Origin: Novosphingobium sp. BW1
GTDB lineage: Bacteria; Pseudomonadota; Alphaproteobacteria; Sphingomonadales; Sphingomonadaceae
Direction of reading: 5' to 3'
DNA: 61,585 nucleotides
NCBI RefSeq assembly: GCF_008107685.1
Contig: NZ_VIRF01000064.1
Span: 1 to 61,585 of the forward strand
The position numbers were made by a program, and so were the translations under genes. The notes beneath the pieces were generated by a model, which saw only the letters and a program-made list of their open reading frames with translations, had not been told where the DNA came from and ran no database searches. Positions 24,527 through 33,417 of the stretch are shown one piece after another (position 1 is the stretch's first letter; the number at the start of each line of letters is the position of its first letter).

Positions 24527-24972
24527 TGGCCAGTGCATCCACCCCGCCTTCGGCGCCCGGAGGGGAAGGTGCCCCGATCGAACTCATCAAGGCGATCGCG
24601 CATCCCCTGCGCTACGAGATCCTGTCCTGCGTCGCGCGTGGAGAGCGCAATGTGGGCGAGATCGAGGCGGCCACGGGGATTGGTCAGCCCACGCTCTCGC
24701 AGCAACTCTCGGTGCTACGCAACGCCGGGCTCGTCTCGGCGCGGCGCGAGGCCAAGCTGGTGTTCTACGCGGTCGAGGCCGAGGCGCTCGAACAGGTCTG
24801 TTCGGCATTCCAGGCGATCTGCCCGGCTGAGTTCCAGGGGCGGATCGTGGCCAAGCTGACGGGCGGCGCGGTCACTTCGGTGGAGCCTTTGCCGGCCAAT
24901 TGGCCGGAGGGCAGCGACACGGCGGCGTTGCGGCGGCGCGGTGGGGCTGCGGTCTTCGCCAAACTGGACTGA
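24523..24972 (+). CDS. BigR/SqrR-like ArsR-family persulfide-responsive repressor
   Basis: This 149-residue winged-helix protein has HPLRYEILSCVARGE followed by the recognition region GIGQPTLSQQLSVLRNAGLV, nearly the sequence seen in BigR. Two cysteines, C36 and C100, sit where BigR and SqrR have the pair that forms a tetrasulfide link on persulfide exposure (their spacing is 66, here 64). C93 is extra. The start ATG at 24523 overlaps the peroxiredoxin stop and follows CAAGGAG. It probably represses both divergent units until sulfide or persulfide appears. The tail after residue 105 is longer than in BigR. Confidence 0.85.
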   Translation: MMASASTPPSAPGGEGAPIELIKAIAHPLRYEILSCVARGERNVGEIEAATGIGQPTLSQQLSVLRNAGLVSARREAKLVFYAVEAEALEQVCSAFQAICPAEFQGRIVAKLTGGAVTSVEPLPANWPEGSDTAALRRRGGAAVFAKLD

Positions 24973-25006
24973 TCGCTCTGGTGTCAGGCAATGGCCAACG
25001 CGCATA

Positions 25007-25033
25007 GAAAAGGCGGCTCTGCTGCCGCCCTTT
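25007..25033. terminator. Intrinsic terminator, bidirectional
   Basis: A stem GGCGGC / GCCGCC with loop TCTGCT has A's on the left and CTTT on the right. It lies 35 bp after the repressor gene and can act in either direction. Confidence 0.75.
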
Positions 25034-25053
25034 CCCTCTCCGAACCGGGAAGC

Positions 25054-25076
25054 GAAAACAGCGCCAATCGGCGCTG
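25054..25076 (-). terminator. Intrinsic terminator of the M23 peptidase gene
   Basis: A 7-bp stem CAGCGCC / GGCGCTG with loop AATC is followed on the minus strand by TTTTCGC. It lies 20 bp after the peptidase stop. Confidence 0.8.
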
Positions 25077-25095
25077 CTTGTCGTCAAAAACTGTA

Positions 25096-25800
25096 TCAGC
25101 CGCCCTTGGCGCCGCTCTCGTTCGCGGCGAGGCCCGACTGCATGTAGGGAACCGGGTTCACCGCAGCGCCGTCTACGCGCACTTCGTAGTGCAGGTGCGG
25201 GCCGGTCGAGCGGCCGGTTGAGCCCACGAAGCCGATGAGATCGCCCTTGTGGACGGTCTGGCCTTCCGCAACGTTCAGGCGCGAGAGGTGGCCATAGCGG
25301 GTCTGCAGTTCGCCGCCGTGTTCCAGCGAGATGTAGAGGCCGTACGAGCTGAACATCGAGGCGCGGCTGACGATACCGTCGGCTGGCGCGTAGACCGGGG
25401 TGCCGGTCGGCGCGGCGAGGTCGATGCCCTTGTGTCCGGCGCGGCGCCCGAGGATCGGGTGGTTGCGCATGCCGTAGCTGCTGGTGGTGACCGAGTGTTC
25501 GAGGGGGTTGCGCGAGGGAATCGAAACCGGAGCGATGGCGCCGACCTTGGCTGCGGGCTTGGCGGCGGCGAGGCCGGTTTCCTCGAAGTTCTGCCAAGAG
25601 CTGAACAGGGTGCGGAACTGGGCGTCTTCATTGCCCGAGGCCGACTGGCTGGCCGACTGTGCCGCGCGCAGCGGGGCTGCGATATCGGCGGAGGCCGCGC
25701 TGGAGTTTGCCATGGCCGGATGGGCGGCGATGGCGCTGCCCGCGATAACGGCGGCACCGGCCACTGCGCGGATTTTGGCGAAGACTTTCGTTACGACCAC
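25096..25800 (-). CDS. M23-family metallopeptidase (LytM-type, secreted)
   Basis: This 234-residue protein has an N-terminal signal peptide (AVAGAAVIAGSAIAAHPAMA) and a C-terminal M23 domain. Zinc and catalytic motifs are seen in RAGHKGIDLAAPTGTPVYA (HxxxD) and HLHYEV (HxH). It should cut or sense peptidoglycan cross-links in the periplasm. The start is uncertain: GTG at 25800 has AAGG eight bases upstream, while TTG at 25806 is closer to it. No other cell-wall genes are adjacent. Confidence 0.87.
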   Translation of the reverse strand: MVVTKVFAKIRAVAGAAVIAGSAIAAHPAMANSSAASADIAAPLRAAQSASQSASGNEDAQFRTLFSSWQNFEETGLAAAKPAAKVGAIAPVSIPSRNPLEHSVTTSSYGMRNHPILGRRAGHKGIDLAAPTGTPVYAPADGIVSRASMFSSYGLYISLEHGGELQTRYGHLSRLNVAEGQTVHKGDLIGFVGSTGRSTGPHLHYEVRVDGAAVNPVPYMQSGLAANESGAKGG

Positions 25801-25954
25801 TCGCAATACCTTGTTATCCGCCGAACCCCTTGGGGCAAGGCGCTTGAACCCTTCGACTGCGATCCTGAGATGCGGACCGTGTCGAGCCTTGATTTCGGAG
25901 ATGGTCGGAACCCCCCGCCGTCTCTCGAGTTTCAGTTATGACCGGGAATGTTAA

Positions 25955-26767
25955 TCAAACAAGAGCGGCGTAGAATTCGCGCGATAAACCGGCAGCCGAG
26001 CGCGCCGAGTCGTTGAACGGTGGCTTAACGGCCCCGTGGAAATGGCGGGAAACCAAGGTTTTCCAGAGAATCGCGGGAGCGGCTTGTCGACGTTTTGCCT
26101 CCGCGTCGAAATGAGTTGCGCCGTACCGCACGTGCCGGATTTCATCGTCAAGGATTCGTTGGAGAATAATGGCCCCACGAGCATCGCCTAGGGTTTTAAC
26201 CCTATCGCGAGTGTCCGGCGTCACGTCGAGTCCGCGCGCTTCAAGCACCATTGGAACCACGGCAAGACGCGCGGCGACATCATGCCGCGTCTCGCTCGCC
26301 GCGTCCCACAGCCCGCCGTGGGCGGGCAGCGCGCCGTAGTGGCTACCCATAGTGGCCAGGTGGCGCTCGATGAGGGCGAAGTGCAGCGCTTCGTCAGCCG
26401 CAACGCTCAGGAAATCGTCAACGAACTCCCGGGTCATCTCGCCCCCGAAGCGCCCGGCCATGTCGAGCGCAAGGTCGATGGCCACGAACTCGATGTGCGC
26501 GAGCGAATGCCACAGGGCGATGCGCCCGCGCTCCGAACCGGCCTTGCGCCGTTTGGGCATATCGCGCGGAGGGAGAAGTTCGGGCTGGGCCGGGCGACCC
26601 GGGGTGTCGGGCATGGCCACGTCGAAGACCGGCGCAAGGCCGCCCTGGCGCCACTCACGCACCAGTTTGCGGGTCGCCATGACCTTGGTTCGGGGGTGGG
26701 GCTCAAGCAGGGTGGCCCGGATCGCGCGCGCCAGCGTGCGCGGCGGGTTCGACGTGTCACAGGTCAT
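25955..26767 (-). CDS. DUF455 ferritin-like protein
   Basis: This 270-residue protein of the DUF455 family has a ferritin-like di-iron helical bundle. Likely metal ligands are in AHIEFVAIDLALD, ADEALHFALIERHL and DDEIRHVRYG (the ExxH patterns). Distant relatives include tRNA hydroxylases of the MiaE type, but the substrate is unknown. It lies 5 bp after the bcp stop, in a glnE-bcp-DUF455 operon. Confidence 0.8.
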   Translation of the reverse strand: MTCDTSNPPRTLARAIRATLLEPHPRTKVMATRKLVREWRQGGLAPVFDVAMPDTPGRPAQPELLPPRDMPKRRKAGSERGRIALWHSLAHIEFVAIDLALDMAGRFGGEMTREFVDDFLSVAADEALHFALIERHLATMGSHYGALPAHGGLWDAASETRHDVAARLAVVPMVLEARGLDVTPDTRDRVKTLGDARGAIILQRILDDEIRHVRYGATHFDAEAKRRQAAPAILWKTLVSRHFHGAVKPPFNDSARSAAGLSREFYAALV

Positions 26768-26772
26768 GGCGC

Positions 26773-27246
26773 TCAGAGGGCCTTGGCGGCCTCCAGCACG
26801 GCCTTGGCGTGCTCCTTCACCTTCACCTTGTCCCAGACCTGGGCGATCTTGCCTTGGGCATCGATCAGGTAGGTGGTGCGCACCATGCCCATGTAGGTGC
26901 GGCCATAGTTCTTCTTCTCGGTCCAGATGCCCAGCGCATCGGAGAGGCCGTTCTCTTCCGCATCGGTCGCAAGCGGGGCCTTCAGGTCATGCTTGGCGAT
27001 GAAGTTCTGATGCTTCCTGGCCGAATCCTTGCTGACGCCCAGCAGCGCCACTCCCGCGGCGTCGAACTCCGGCTTGAGCGCGGAAAAGTCGATGTTCTCG
27101 GTCGTGCAGCCGGGGGTGTTGTCCTTGGGGTAGAAGAATACGACGAGCTTCTGGCCTGCAAAGTCCGAGGCCTTCACGCTGCCACCTTCGGGCGTCTCCA
27201 TGGCAATGTCGGGGAAGGCGTCGCCGGGGCCGGGGCGTTCGGTCAT
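26773..27246 (-). CDS. bcp: Thioredoxin-dependent peroxiredoxin (Bcp/PrxQ)
   Basis: This 157-residue thiol peroxidase has the peroxidatic Cys in FYPKDNTPGCTTEN. The resolving Cys found five residues later in some PrxQ proteins is absent (CTTENIDF), so it is of the 1-Cys-like or alternative-resolving type. It reduces hydroperoxides using thioredoxin. Its ATG overlaps the glnE stop (ATGA). Confidence 0.92.
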   Translation of the reverse strand: MTERPGPGDAFPDIAMETPEGGSVKASDFAGQKLVVFFYPKDNTPGCTTENIDFSALKPEFDAAGVALLGVSKDSARKHQNFIAKHDLKAPLATDAEENGLSDALGIWTEKKNYGRTYMGMVRTTYLIDAQGKIAQVWDKVKVKEHAKAVLEAAKAL

Positions 27247-29969
27247 GGTGTCTCAATCTCCAGTTCTTCGCCAAAGGCGTCGCGCCAGGCCGTGGCGACG
27301 CAGCTGCGTGCGCCCGCCAGCGCGGTTTCGAGTTCGCTCCAGTCCCCATAACCACATGCGCGCACGAGGGCCAGCCGTGCCGCGGGGAGCGGCAGCTGCG
27401 AATCGGGCGCGAGCAACCGTGCCGCGACAAGGAAGCGGGTAAGCGTGTCGTGCGCGGACCCTAGGTCCTGCGGCAGCAGGCCGTGCGTCGCGAGCGCGGC
27501 GATGGCGTCTCCGAGATCCGGGACAAGCCCCCGCCCGCTGGCAAGCTGGGCGTGGTGGACGAGGAACTCAAGATCGACGAGGCCCCCGCGCGCGAGCTTC
27601 ACGTCGAGCGGTCCTTTCGCCGGTTTGTACCCGGCCATGCGCGTGCGCATTTCCAGCACTTCGCCGCGCAGCACTTCGGGATCGCGCGGGCGGGTGAGGA
27701 CGTGGGCGATCTCGTGCTCGACGGCAAGGCGCGCTTCGGGCGAGCCGATGAGGACGCGCGCGCGGCACAGCGCCATGTGCTCCCAGGTCCAGGCGTCTTC
27801 GCCCTGGTACTGGCGAAAGCTTTCCAGCGAGGCGGCGGGCGGGCCTTGTTCGCCCGATGGGCGCAGGCGCGTGTCCACTTCGTAGAGCGCGCCCTCGGCG
27901 GTGGGCACCGAGAGCGCGGCAATCGCGCGCTTGGATAGGCGGTTGTAGTAGAGCGTCGCGCCCAGCGGGCGCTCGCCGTCGCTCTCGGCCTGGAAATCGC
28001 CGGTGAACAGGTAAATGAGGTCAAGGTCCGAGGCGTGGGTCAGGATCCCGCCGCCGAAGCGTCCGAGGCCGAGCACGACCATCTCGCTCCCGGCAATCGT
28101 CCCGTGGCGCTGGGCAAATTCTTTGCTCGCCGCGCGGGTGAGGACGATGCTGGCGGCCTCGGCTATGCGCGCGAGGCCCTGGCCGATGGCGATGGGATCG
28201 TTGACCCCTTCGATCAGCTGTACGCCCAACCGGAAGCGGGCCTCACTGACCCGGCGGCGCACGGTGTCGAGGATGCGTTCGTAATCGCTGCCCGGTTCCA
28301 GCCGCCCGAAATCGGCGACGAGGCTGTCGACGTCGCCAGGAAGCTCGAAGGCGCTCGCATCGATCAGTGGATCGAGGAGGTCCGCACGACGCGCAAGGGC
28401 ATCAGCGAGCGGCGGGGCGAGGCTGAGAATGTTGACGAGAACGTCCAGCAGCGCGGGGCGCGCTTCCAGCAGGCGGAAGAGGTTGATGGCGCTGGGCAGG
28501 TTGCCGAGCAGTTGCTCCCAACGCAATACCGCGCGTTCGGGCTCGGGGGCGTGCGCCAGCGCGGCCATGAGTTCGGGGCGCATCGCCTCGAAGGCGGCGC
28601 GAGCTGCGTCCGAGCGCAGCGCGCGTACGCGCCCGGAGAGCCAACCCTCGATCCGTTCGGCCAGCGCGGCCGGATCGGCGAAGCCCAAGTCCTCCAGTTC
28701 GTCGCAAAGGCTCGCCTGTGCGGGCATGGCGACGGCTGCATCGCTCTGGACGGGGGTGTTGGCCATGACCAGAGCGTCATAGCGTGCGCCCACCTCCTGC
28801 GTGATCGCGGTGACTTCCTCTATCAATTGCCCACCATCGGCGAGGCCATCGAGCCGGGCAGCGGCATCGAGCGCTTCAGGGTCGGTGGGCAGCGAATGGG
28901 TCTGGTGGTCGCGCAGCATCTGCAGGCGATGCTCGATGGTGCGCAGGCGATCATAGCTTTCGCCCAGAAGGCGTGCGTCCTCGGGCGGGATGAGGCCGGC
29001 ATCCGCCAGGGCATCGAGCGTCGCGCGTGTGCCGCGAAGGCGCAGCGCGGGCTGGCGCCCGCCGTGGATCAGCTGGTGGGTCTGGGCGTAGAATTCAATC
29101 TCGCGAATGCCGCCGCGCCCCTTCTTGAGGTCAAAGCCGGGGCCCACGCTTTGCGCCCCGCGAGCGCTGGCGCGGATCTGGCGGGTGAGGCGGCCGATTT
29201 CGGCAATGGCCCCGAAGTCGAGGCTCTTGCGCCATACGAAGGGGCGGATCGCGGCGAGGAACTGCTCGCCCGCCTCGATGTCGCCCGCGCAGGCGCGCGC
29301 ACGGATGAAGGCGGCGCGCTCCCAGGCGAGCGCCGAACTTTCGTAATGGGTAAGCGCGGCGTCGATCGAGATGGCGAGGGGGCTGACTTCCGAGGCCGGG
29401 CGCAGGCGCAGGTCGACGCGAAAGACATAGCCCTCGCCATCGACGTTCGAGAGCGTCTGAACGACATGGCGTGCGACGCGCTGGGCGGCCTCGCCCGGAT
29501 CGTCGCGCTCGCGCCGAGGCAGTGTCTCGGGATCGAACAGCAGGATCGGGTCGATGTCGGAGCTGTAGTTCAACTCGCCCGCGCCGTGCTTGCCCAGGGC
29601 CAGGGCAAGGAACCCGCCGGGCTCGGCGTCGGGTGCGCGGCGGCGGATACCATCGGCAATCGCGGCGTCGAGAGCGCGGTCGGCAAAGGCGGACAGCTCG
29701 CCCGTCACTTTCAGGAGCGGAAAGGCGCCGGCAAGATCGCCGATGGCAAGCGTCAGCGCGAGAGCCTGGCGCTCACGCCGCAGCGCCGCGCCCGCCGAGG
29801 GGGCTCTGTCCCCGGCCTTGCGTGCCATCGCCAGCGCGGCCTCACCGTCGCCCGTGGCCAGCACTTCGGCCAGTTCGGGGCGGCGTTCGAGCAGCGTTGC
29901 AAGAAACGGTGCATGGGCACGTGCGCGCGCGAGCGCGCCGGTCCAGTCCTCTCCGGTTGTCGTCGTCAT
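27243..29969 (-). CDS. glnE: Bifunctional glutamine synthetase adenylyltransferase/deadenylase
   Basis: This 908-residue enzyme adds AMP to and removes AMP from glutamine synthetase in response to nitrogen status via PII. Two nucleotidyltransferase domains are visible: GKHGAGELNYSSDIDPILLFD in the N-terminal half and LGRFGGGILTHASDLDLIYLF in the C-terminal half (G-G..S-D-x-D motifs). KGRGGIREIEFYAQ and ARGGLVDLEFLVH are the family repeats. Length is slightly below the E. coli enzyme (about 946). The ATG at 29969 (MTTTTGEDW) was chosen over a longer frame. It overlaps bcp. Confidence 0.95.
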   Translation of the reverse strand: MTTTTGEDWTGALARARAHAPFLATLLERRPELAEVLATGDGEAALAMARKAGDRAPSAGAALRRERQALALTLAIGDLAGAFPLLKVTGELSAFADRALDAAIADGIRRRAPDAEPGGFLALALGKHGAGELNYSSDIDPILLFDPETLPRRERDDPGEAAQRVARHVVQTLSNVDGEGYVFRVDLRLRPASEVSPLAISIDAALTHYESSALAWERAAFIRARACAGDIEAGEQFLAAIRPFVWRKSLDFGAIAEIGRLTRQIRASARGAQSVGPGFDLKKGRGGIREIEFYAQTHQLIHGGRQPALRLRGTRATLDALADAGLIPPEDARLLGESYDRLRTIEHRLQMLRDHQTHSLPTDPEALDAAARLDGLADGGQLIEEVTAITQEVGARYDALVMANTPVQSDAAVAMPAQASLCDELEDLGFADPAALAERIEGWLSGRVRALRSDAARAAFEAMRPELMAALAHAPEPERAVLRWEQLLGNLPSAINLFRLLEARPALLDVLVNILSLAPPLADALARRADLLDPLIDASAFELPGDVDSLVADFGRLEPGSDYERILDTVRRRVSEARFRLGVQLIEGVNDPIAIGQGLARIAEAASIVLTRAASKEFAQRHGTIAGSEMVVLGLGRFGGGILTHASDLDLIYLFTGDFQAESDGERPLGATLYYNRLSKRAIAALSVPTAEGALYEVDTRLRPSGEQGPPAASLESFRQYQGEDAWTWEHMALCRARVLIGSPEARLAVEHEIAHVLTRPRDPEVLRGEVLEMRTRMAGYKPAKGPLDVKLARGGLVDLEFLVHHAQLASGRGLVPDLGDAIAALATHGLLPQDLGSAHDTLTRFLVAARLLAPDSQLPLPAARLALVRACGYGDWSELETALAGARSCVATAWRDAFGEELEIETP

Positions 29970-30090
29970 GATGCCTGTCCTGCCGCCTTGGGAAGAGCCG
30001 GGCAAGCGCCTTGTTCACCGCGCGCGCCTCTGGCACCTCTGGGCCAGGGGCGCCGCTGGGGTGCCGTATTGCCAATTCAGGGGACTTCCC

Positions 30091-31812
30091 GTGAAGAACC
30101 GCCTTCTCCTCCTTGCCGCGCTCGGCCTTTCGGCCTGTTCCTCCACCTCCTATTCCGGGCCCGACATGCCCAAGGGCACCGCGTTGCCCCCGCCCGAGCG
30201 GCCTATCGCGGAAGAAACGGCGGATGCGCTGCCAAGCAAGGCCAAGGCGATCATGGCAGAGGTGACCGCCACGCTTTCCTCCGATGCCTTCGAAGGCCGC
30301 GCGCCCAGCACCGCGATCGAGCCCAAGGTGCTCGATGCGATCATCACGCGCTTCAAGGCCGCCGGATTGCAGCCGGGCAATCATGGCGAGTGGCTGCAGG
30401 AGGTCCCCACGGTCGAGATCAACGCGACCAACCCCACCCCGCTCGCGGTCAAGGGGAAGGGAACTTCGCAGACGTTCGGCTATGGCGATGGCTATGTCGC
30501 GGCGAGCTACCGCGTCGTGCCCGAGACGCGCATCGCGGACAGCGAACTGGTCTTCGTGGGCTATGGCATCGACGCGCCCGAGCTGGGCTGGAACGACTAT
30601 GCCGGGATCGACATGACGGGGAAGACCGCGGTCATCCTCGTCAACGATCCCGACTATGCGGCCGAGACCGAGGAGGGCCCCTTCAAGGGGCGGCGCATGA
30701 CGTATTACGGGCGCTGGACCTACAAATTCGAGGAAGCGGCCCGGCAGGGCGCCGACGCTGCGCTGATCGTGCATGACACCTTCCCCGCCGCGTACGGCTG
30801 GAATGTCGTCAATTCGAGCTGGACCGGTGCGCAGTACTACGTCCAGACAGCCGATGACGGGGCGAGCGAGACGAAGGCCAACGGCTGGATCCAGAAGTCG
30901 GTGGCCGAGACCCTGCTGAAGGCGGCCGGACAGGACCTGATCAGCCTGAGCGCGGCGGCGAAGCGCCGGGGTTTCAAACCAGTCCCCCTGGGCCTGAAAG
31001 CCAGCTTCGGGTTCGACAACCAGGTGCGCAAGTCGGTTTCCAACAACGTGGTGGGGGTGCTCCCTGGTACCGAGCGCCCCGATGAATACGTGCTTTACAC
31101 CGGGCACTGGGACCACCTGGGCCACTGCACGCCGGATGCGAGCGGCGATGACATCTGCAACGGCGCGGTCGACAACGCGACCGGGATCGGCGCGCTGACC
31201 GCGCTGGCGAATGCCAACGTCGAGGCCGGCGCAACGGCACGCAGCCAGGTGTTTCTGGCCGTCACGCTCGAGGAATCGGGGCTGCTGGGCTCGGAATACT
31301 ATGCCGCGAACCCGGTATTCCCGCTCGATCACACGGTTGGCGGGGTGAACATGGACGCGCTGCTGCCCGGCCCCCGTGCGCGCAGCTATGCAATGGTGGG
31401 CGGCGACAAGTCGGACCTTACTGCGCTGTTCCGCGCAGCGCTGGCCGACGAGGGGCTTGCCGAAGTGCCCGAGGAGCATTCGGAACGGGGCAGCTACTAC
31501 CGCTCGGACCATTTCTCTTTCGCCAAGCGGGGCGTGCCGATGTTCAACTTCGACCGCAGCACCGACCTTGTCGAGGGCGGGCGCGACGTGGGCGATGCGC
31601 TGAGCGAAGACTATGTCACCAACCGCTACCACGCCCCCTCCGACGAATATTCGGCGGACTGGAACTGGGATGGCATTGTCCAGGATGTGTCGCTCTTCTA
31701 TCGGCTCGGCCGCGATCTCGCCGATTCGGACAGCTGGCCGAACTGGCACGCGAACGATGAATTCCGGGCCGTGCGCGACAAGGCATGCGCCGCATCCCAA
31801 GGAGGCTGTTGA
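30091..31812 (+). CDS. M28-family zinc metallopeptidase, lipoprotein
   Basis: This 573-residue lipoprotein (LLAALGLSACSS, a lipobox with Cys15) has a PA domain (about residues 150-270) inserted in an M28 aminopeptidase domain. Zinc-ligand patterns are GHWDHLG, GAVDNATG, EESGLLGS and, near the end, RYHAPSDEY. It probably trims peptides in the periplasm or at the outer membrane. It starts with GTG at 30091, six bases after GGGGAC. The stop is followed directly by the agmatine deiminase gene. Confidence 0.88.
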   Translation: MKNRLLLLAALGLSACSSTSYSGPDMPKGTALPPPERPIAEETADALPSKAKAIMAEVTATLSSDAFEGRAPSTAIEPKVLDAIITRFKAAGLQPGNHGEWLQEVPTVEINATNPTPLAVKGKGTSQTFGYGDGYVAASYRVVPETRIADSELVFVGYGIDAPELGWNDYAGIDMTGKTAVILVNDPDYAAETEEGPFKGRRMTYYGRWTYKFEEAARQGADAALIVHDTFPAAYGWNVVNSSWTGAQYYVQTADDGASETKANGWIQKSVAETLLKAAGQDLISLSAAAKRRGFKPVPLGLKASFGFDNQVRKSVSNNVVGVLPGTERPDEYVLYTGHWDHLGHCTPDASGDDICNGAVDNATGIGALTALANANVEAGATARSQVFLAVTLEESGLLGSEYYAANPVFPLDHTVGGVNMDALLPGPRARSYAMVGGDKSDLTALFRAALADEGLAEVPEEHSERGSYYRSDHFSFAKRGVPMFNFDRSTDLVEGGRDVGDALSEDYVTNRYHAPSDEYSADWNWDGIVQDVSLFYRLGRDLADSDSWPNWHANDEFRAVRDKACAASQGGC

Positions 31813-31813
31813 G

Positions 31814-32806
31814 TTGTCTTTCGCCCTTCCCCCCGAGTGGCACCCGCAGGACTGGATCTGGATCGGTTTTCCGCACGATCCGGTCGAATGGCCCGGCTTC
31901 CTGGAGGCTGCGCAGGAGCAGATGGCGCAGTTCGCCAGCGTCGTGGCCGAAGCGGGCCAGGAGGTGCGGCTGATCGTTCGTGACGAGGCCAACCGCGCCC
32001 GCGCGGCCTCGCTCGTCTCGGACAAGGTCACGCTGGAGGTGCGCCGCTACGGTGACGTCTGGCTGCGCGATACAGGGCCGCTGGTGACAATGGACGGTCA
32101 GGGCGCGCGCAAGGCGATGCGCTTCGGCTTCAACGGCTGGGGCGGCAAGTACCTGATGGACGGGGACCGGGAAATCGGCGCCGAGCTGGCCCATGATGCC
32201 GGGCTTGCCGTCGAGACGGCAGACTGGGTGCTCGAAGGCGGCGCACTTGACGGCGATGGCACCGGCCTTGTCGCGACGACCGAGCAGTGCCTGCTCAACC
32301 CCAACCGCAACCCGCACCTGACCCGGCAGGATCTGGAAATGCGGCTGGAGCGCGACCTGGGCTATGGCAAGGTGCTGTGGCTTGGCGATGGCCTCATCAA
32401 CGACCACACCGATGGCCACGTCGACAATCTGGCCCGCTTCGTGGCCCCCAATGTGCTGGCCCTGCCGCGCGCGACCGGCGTCGATGATCCCAACGCGGCG
32501 ATCTACGCCGACGCCAAGGCCCGCGCCGATGCCATGGGCGTGCGCGTGGTCGAAGTGCCCTCGCCGGGCCGCGTGGAGAGCGACGGGCGGATCGAACCGG
32601 CCAGCTACATGAACTTTGCCATCACCTCGAACCTCGTGGTCGTGCCGATCTACGGCACGAAGCACGACGAGGACGGCATCACCGCCATTGCCGAGCTGTT
32701 CCCCGACCGCGACACGGTGGGCGTGATGGCCGACGCGGTGCTGGCGGGCGGGGGCTCGTTCCACTGTTCGAGCCAGCAGATGCCCTCGCTTCCCAGCGGT
32801 GATTAA
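31814..32806 (+). CDS. aguA: Agmatine deiminase
   Basis: This 330-residue enzyme of the porphyromonas-type peptidyl-arginine deiminase family hydrolyses agmatine to N-carbamoylputrescine. Visible motifs are DVWLRDTGP, FGFNGWGGKY, LEGGALDGDG, GHVDNLARF, and the catalytic cysteine near the C-terminus in GGGSFHCSSQQ. The TTG at 31814 is the likely start because AAGGAGG lies eight bases upstream and overlaps the end of the peptidase gene. No aguB (N-carbamoylputrescine amidohydrolase) is seen nearby. Confidence 0.9.
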   Translation: MSFALPPEWHPQDWIWIGFPHDPVEWPGFLEAAQEQMAQFASVVAEAGQEVRLIVRDEANRARAASLVSDKVTLEVRRYGDVWLRDTGPLVTMDGQGARKAMRFGFNGWGGKYLMDGDREIGAELAHDAGLAVETADWVLEGGALDGDGTGLVATTEQCLLNPNRNPHLTRQDLEMRLERDLGYGKVLWLGDGLINDHTDGHVDNLARFVAPNVLALPRATGVDDPNAAIYADAKARADAMGVRVVEVPSPGRVESDGRIEPASYMNFAITSNLVVVPIYGTKHDEDGITAIAELFPDRDTVGVMADAVLAGGGSFHCSSQQMPSLPSGD

Positions 32807-33174
32807 CGCTTTTGCAAGGGCTCGGGCGCATAGCGGCGTCATGGCCCGAGTCCTTGCCCTTGCGTTCCCGCACACGCGGCGCCCGGCCCTGCCGATGGCG
32901 CAGGACGTGCTGCGCGGCGTGGCCGTGACCGGCTGCGCGCTGGCGCTGATTCTGGCCGGGGTCGATCTCGGGCTCTGAGCCCGAGCGGACGGCGTTCATC
33001 TGCGGGCAAGGAGGCCCGCCCGACGCACACCCTTACCGCCCGCGATTGGGCGCGCGTGATGCACGGCACAACCCCTATATCGCACCGCAGCAAGATTTCG
33101 TCGCAATCGGCTGATGCGGGTGTAATTTGCACTACCCAGATTGCGCGTTCGAGATCACTTTTGGGAGTGTGAGT
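32807..33174. other. Intergenic stretch of 368 bases
   Basis: It holds one possible small ORF (32841-32978), described separately. No terminator with a T-run, no repeat copy and no clear regulatory box is seen in the remaining sequence. Confidence 0.5.
32841..32978 (+). CDS. Possible small membrane protein (hypothetical)
   Basis: A 45-codon frame begins MARVLALAFPHTRRPALPMA and ends with a hydrophobic segment, VAVTGCALALILAGVDLGL. A single transmembrane helix with a basic N-terminus is plausible. No ribosome-binding site is seen, so this may be chance. Confidence 0.28.
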   Translation: MARVLALAFPHTRRPALPMAQDVLRGVAVTGCALALILAGVDLGL

Positions 33175-33417
33175 ATGCGCCAATTCAGTGAAGCCGAAAG
33201 CGCGGCAGGACGCGAAGCGCTCGTCGGCAATTTTCTCCTGTTCCTGTTCGGGTGCGGCGTGTTGGCCTTCTTCGTCACGGTGGACCGGGTCGACTGGCTG
33301 CGCATCCGTCCGGCCAGCGCAAGTTCAGCTGCGATGGCGCAGGCCAGAGCCAAGCCCGCACCTGTGCCCCTGATCGAACGCGCCTGGCCGCGCGAAGGAG
33401 ACGTCCGAAACCCATGA
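33175..33417 (+). CDS. Small membrane protein upstream of bestrophin (hypothetical)
   Basis: This 80-residue protein begins MRQFSEAESAAGREALVGN, has one hydrophobic helix (LLFLFGCGVLAFFVTV) and an Ala/Pro-rich tail. I do not recognise the family. Its stop overlaps the bestrophin start (ATGA), which supports it as a real gene translated with the channel. Confidence 0.6.
   Translation: MRQFSEAESAAGREALVGNFLLFLFGCGVLAFFVTVDRVDWLRIRPASASSAAMAQARAKPAPVPLIERAWPREGDVRNP

Noticed and set aside
28035..30776. Plus-strand frame of 913 codons opposite glnE
   Set aside because: Both GlnE nucleotidyltransferase domains are intact on the minus strand; the plus frame has no domain.
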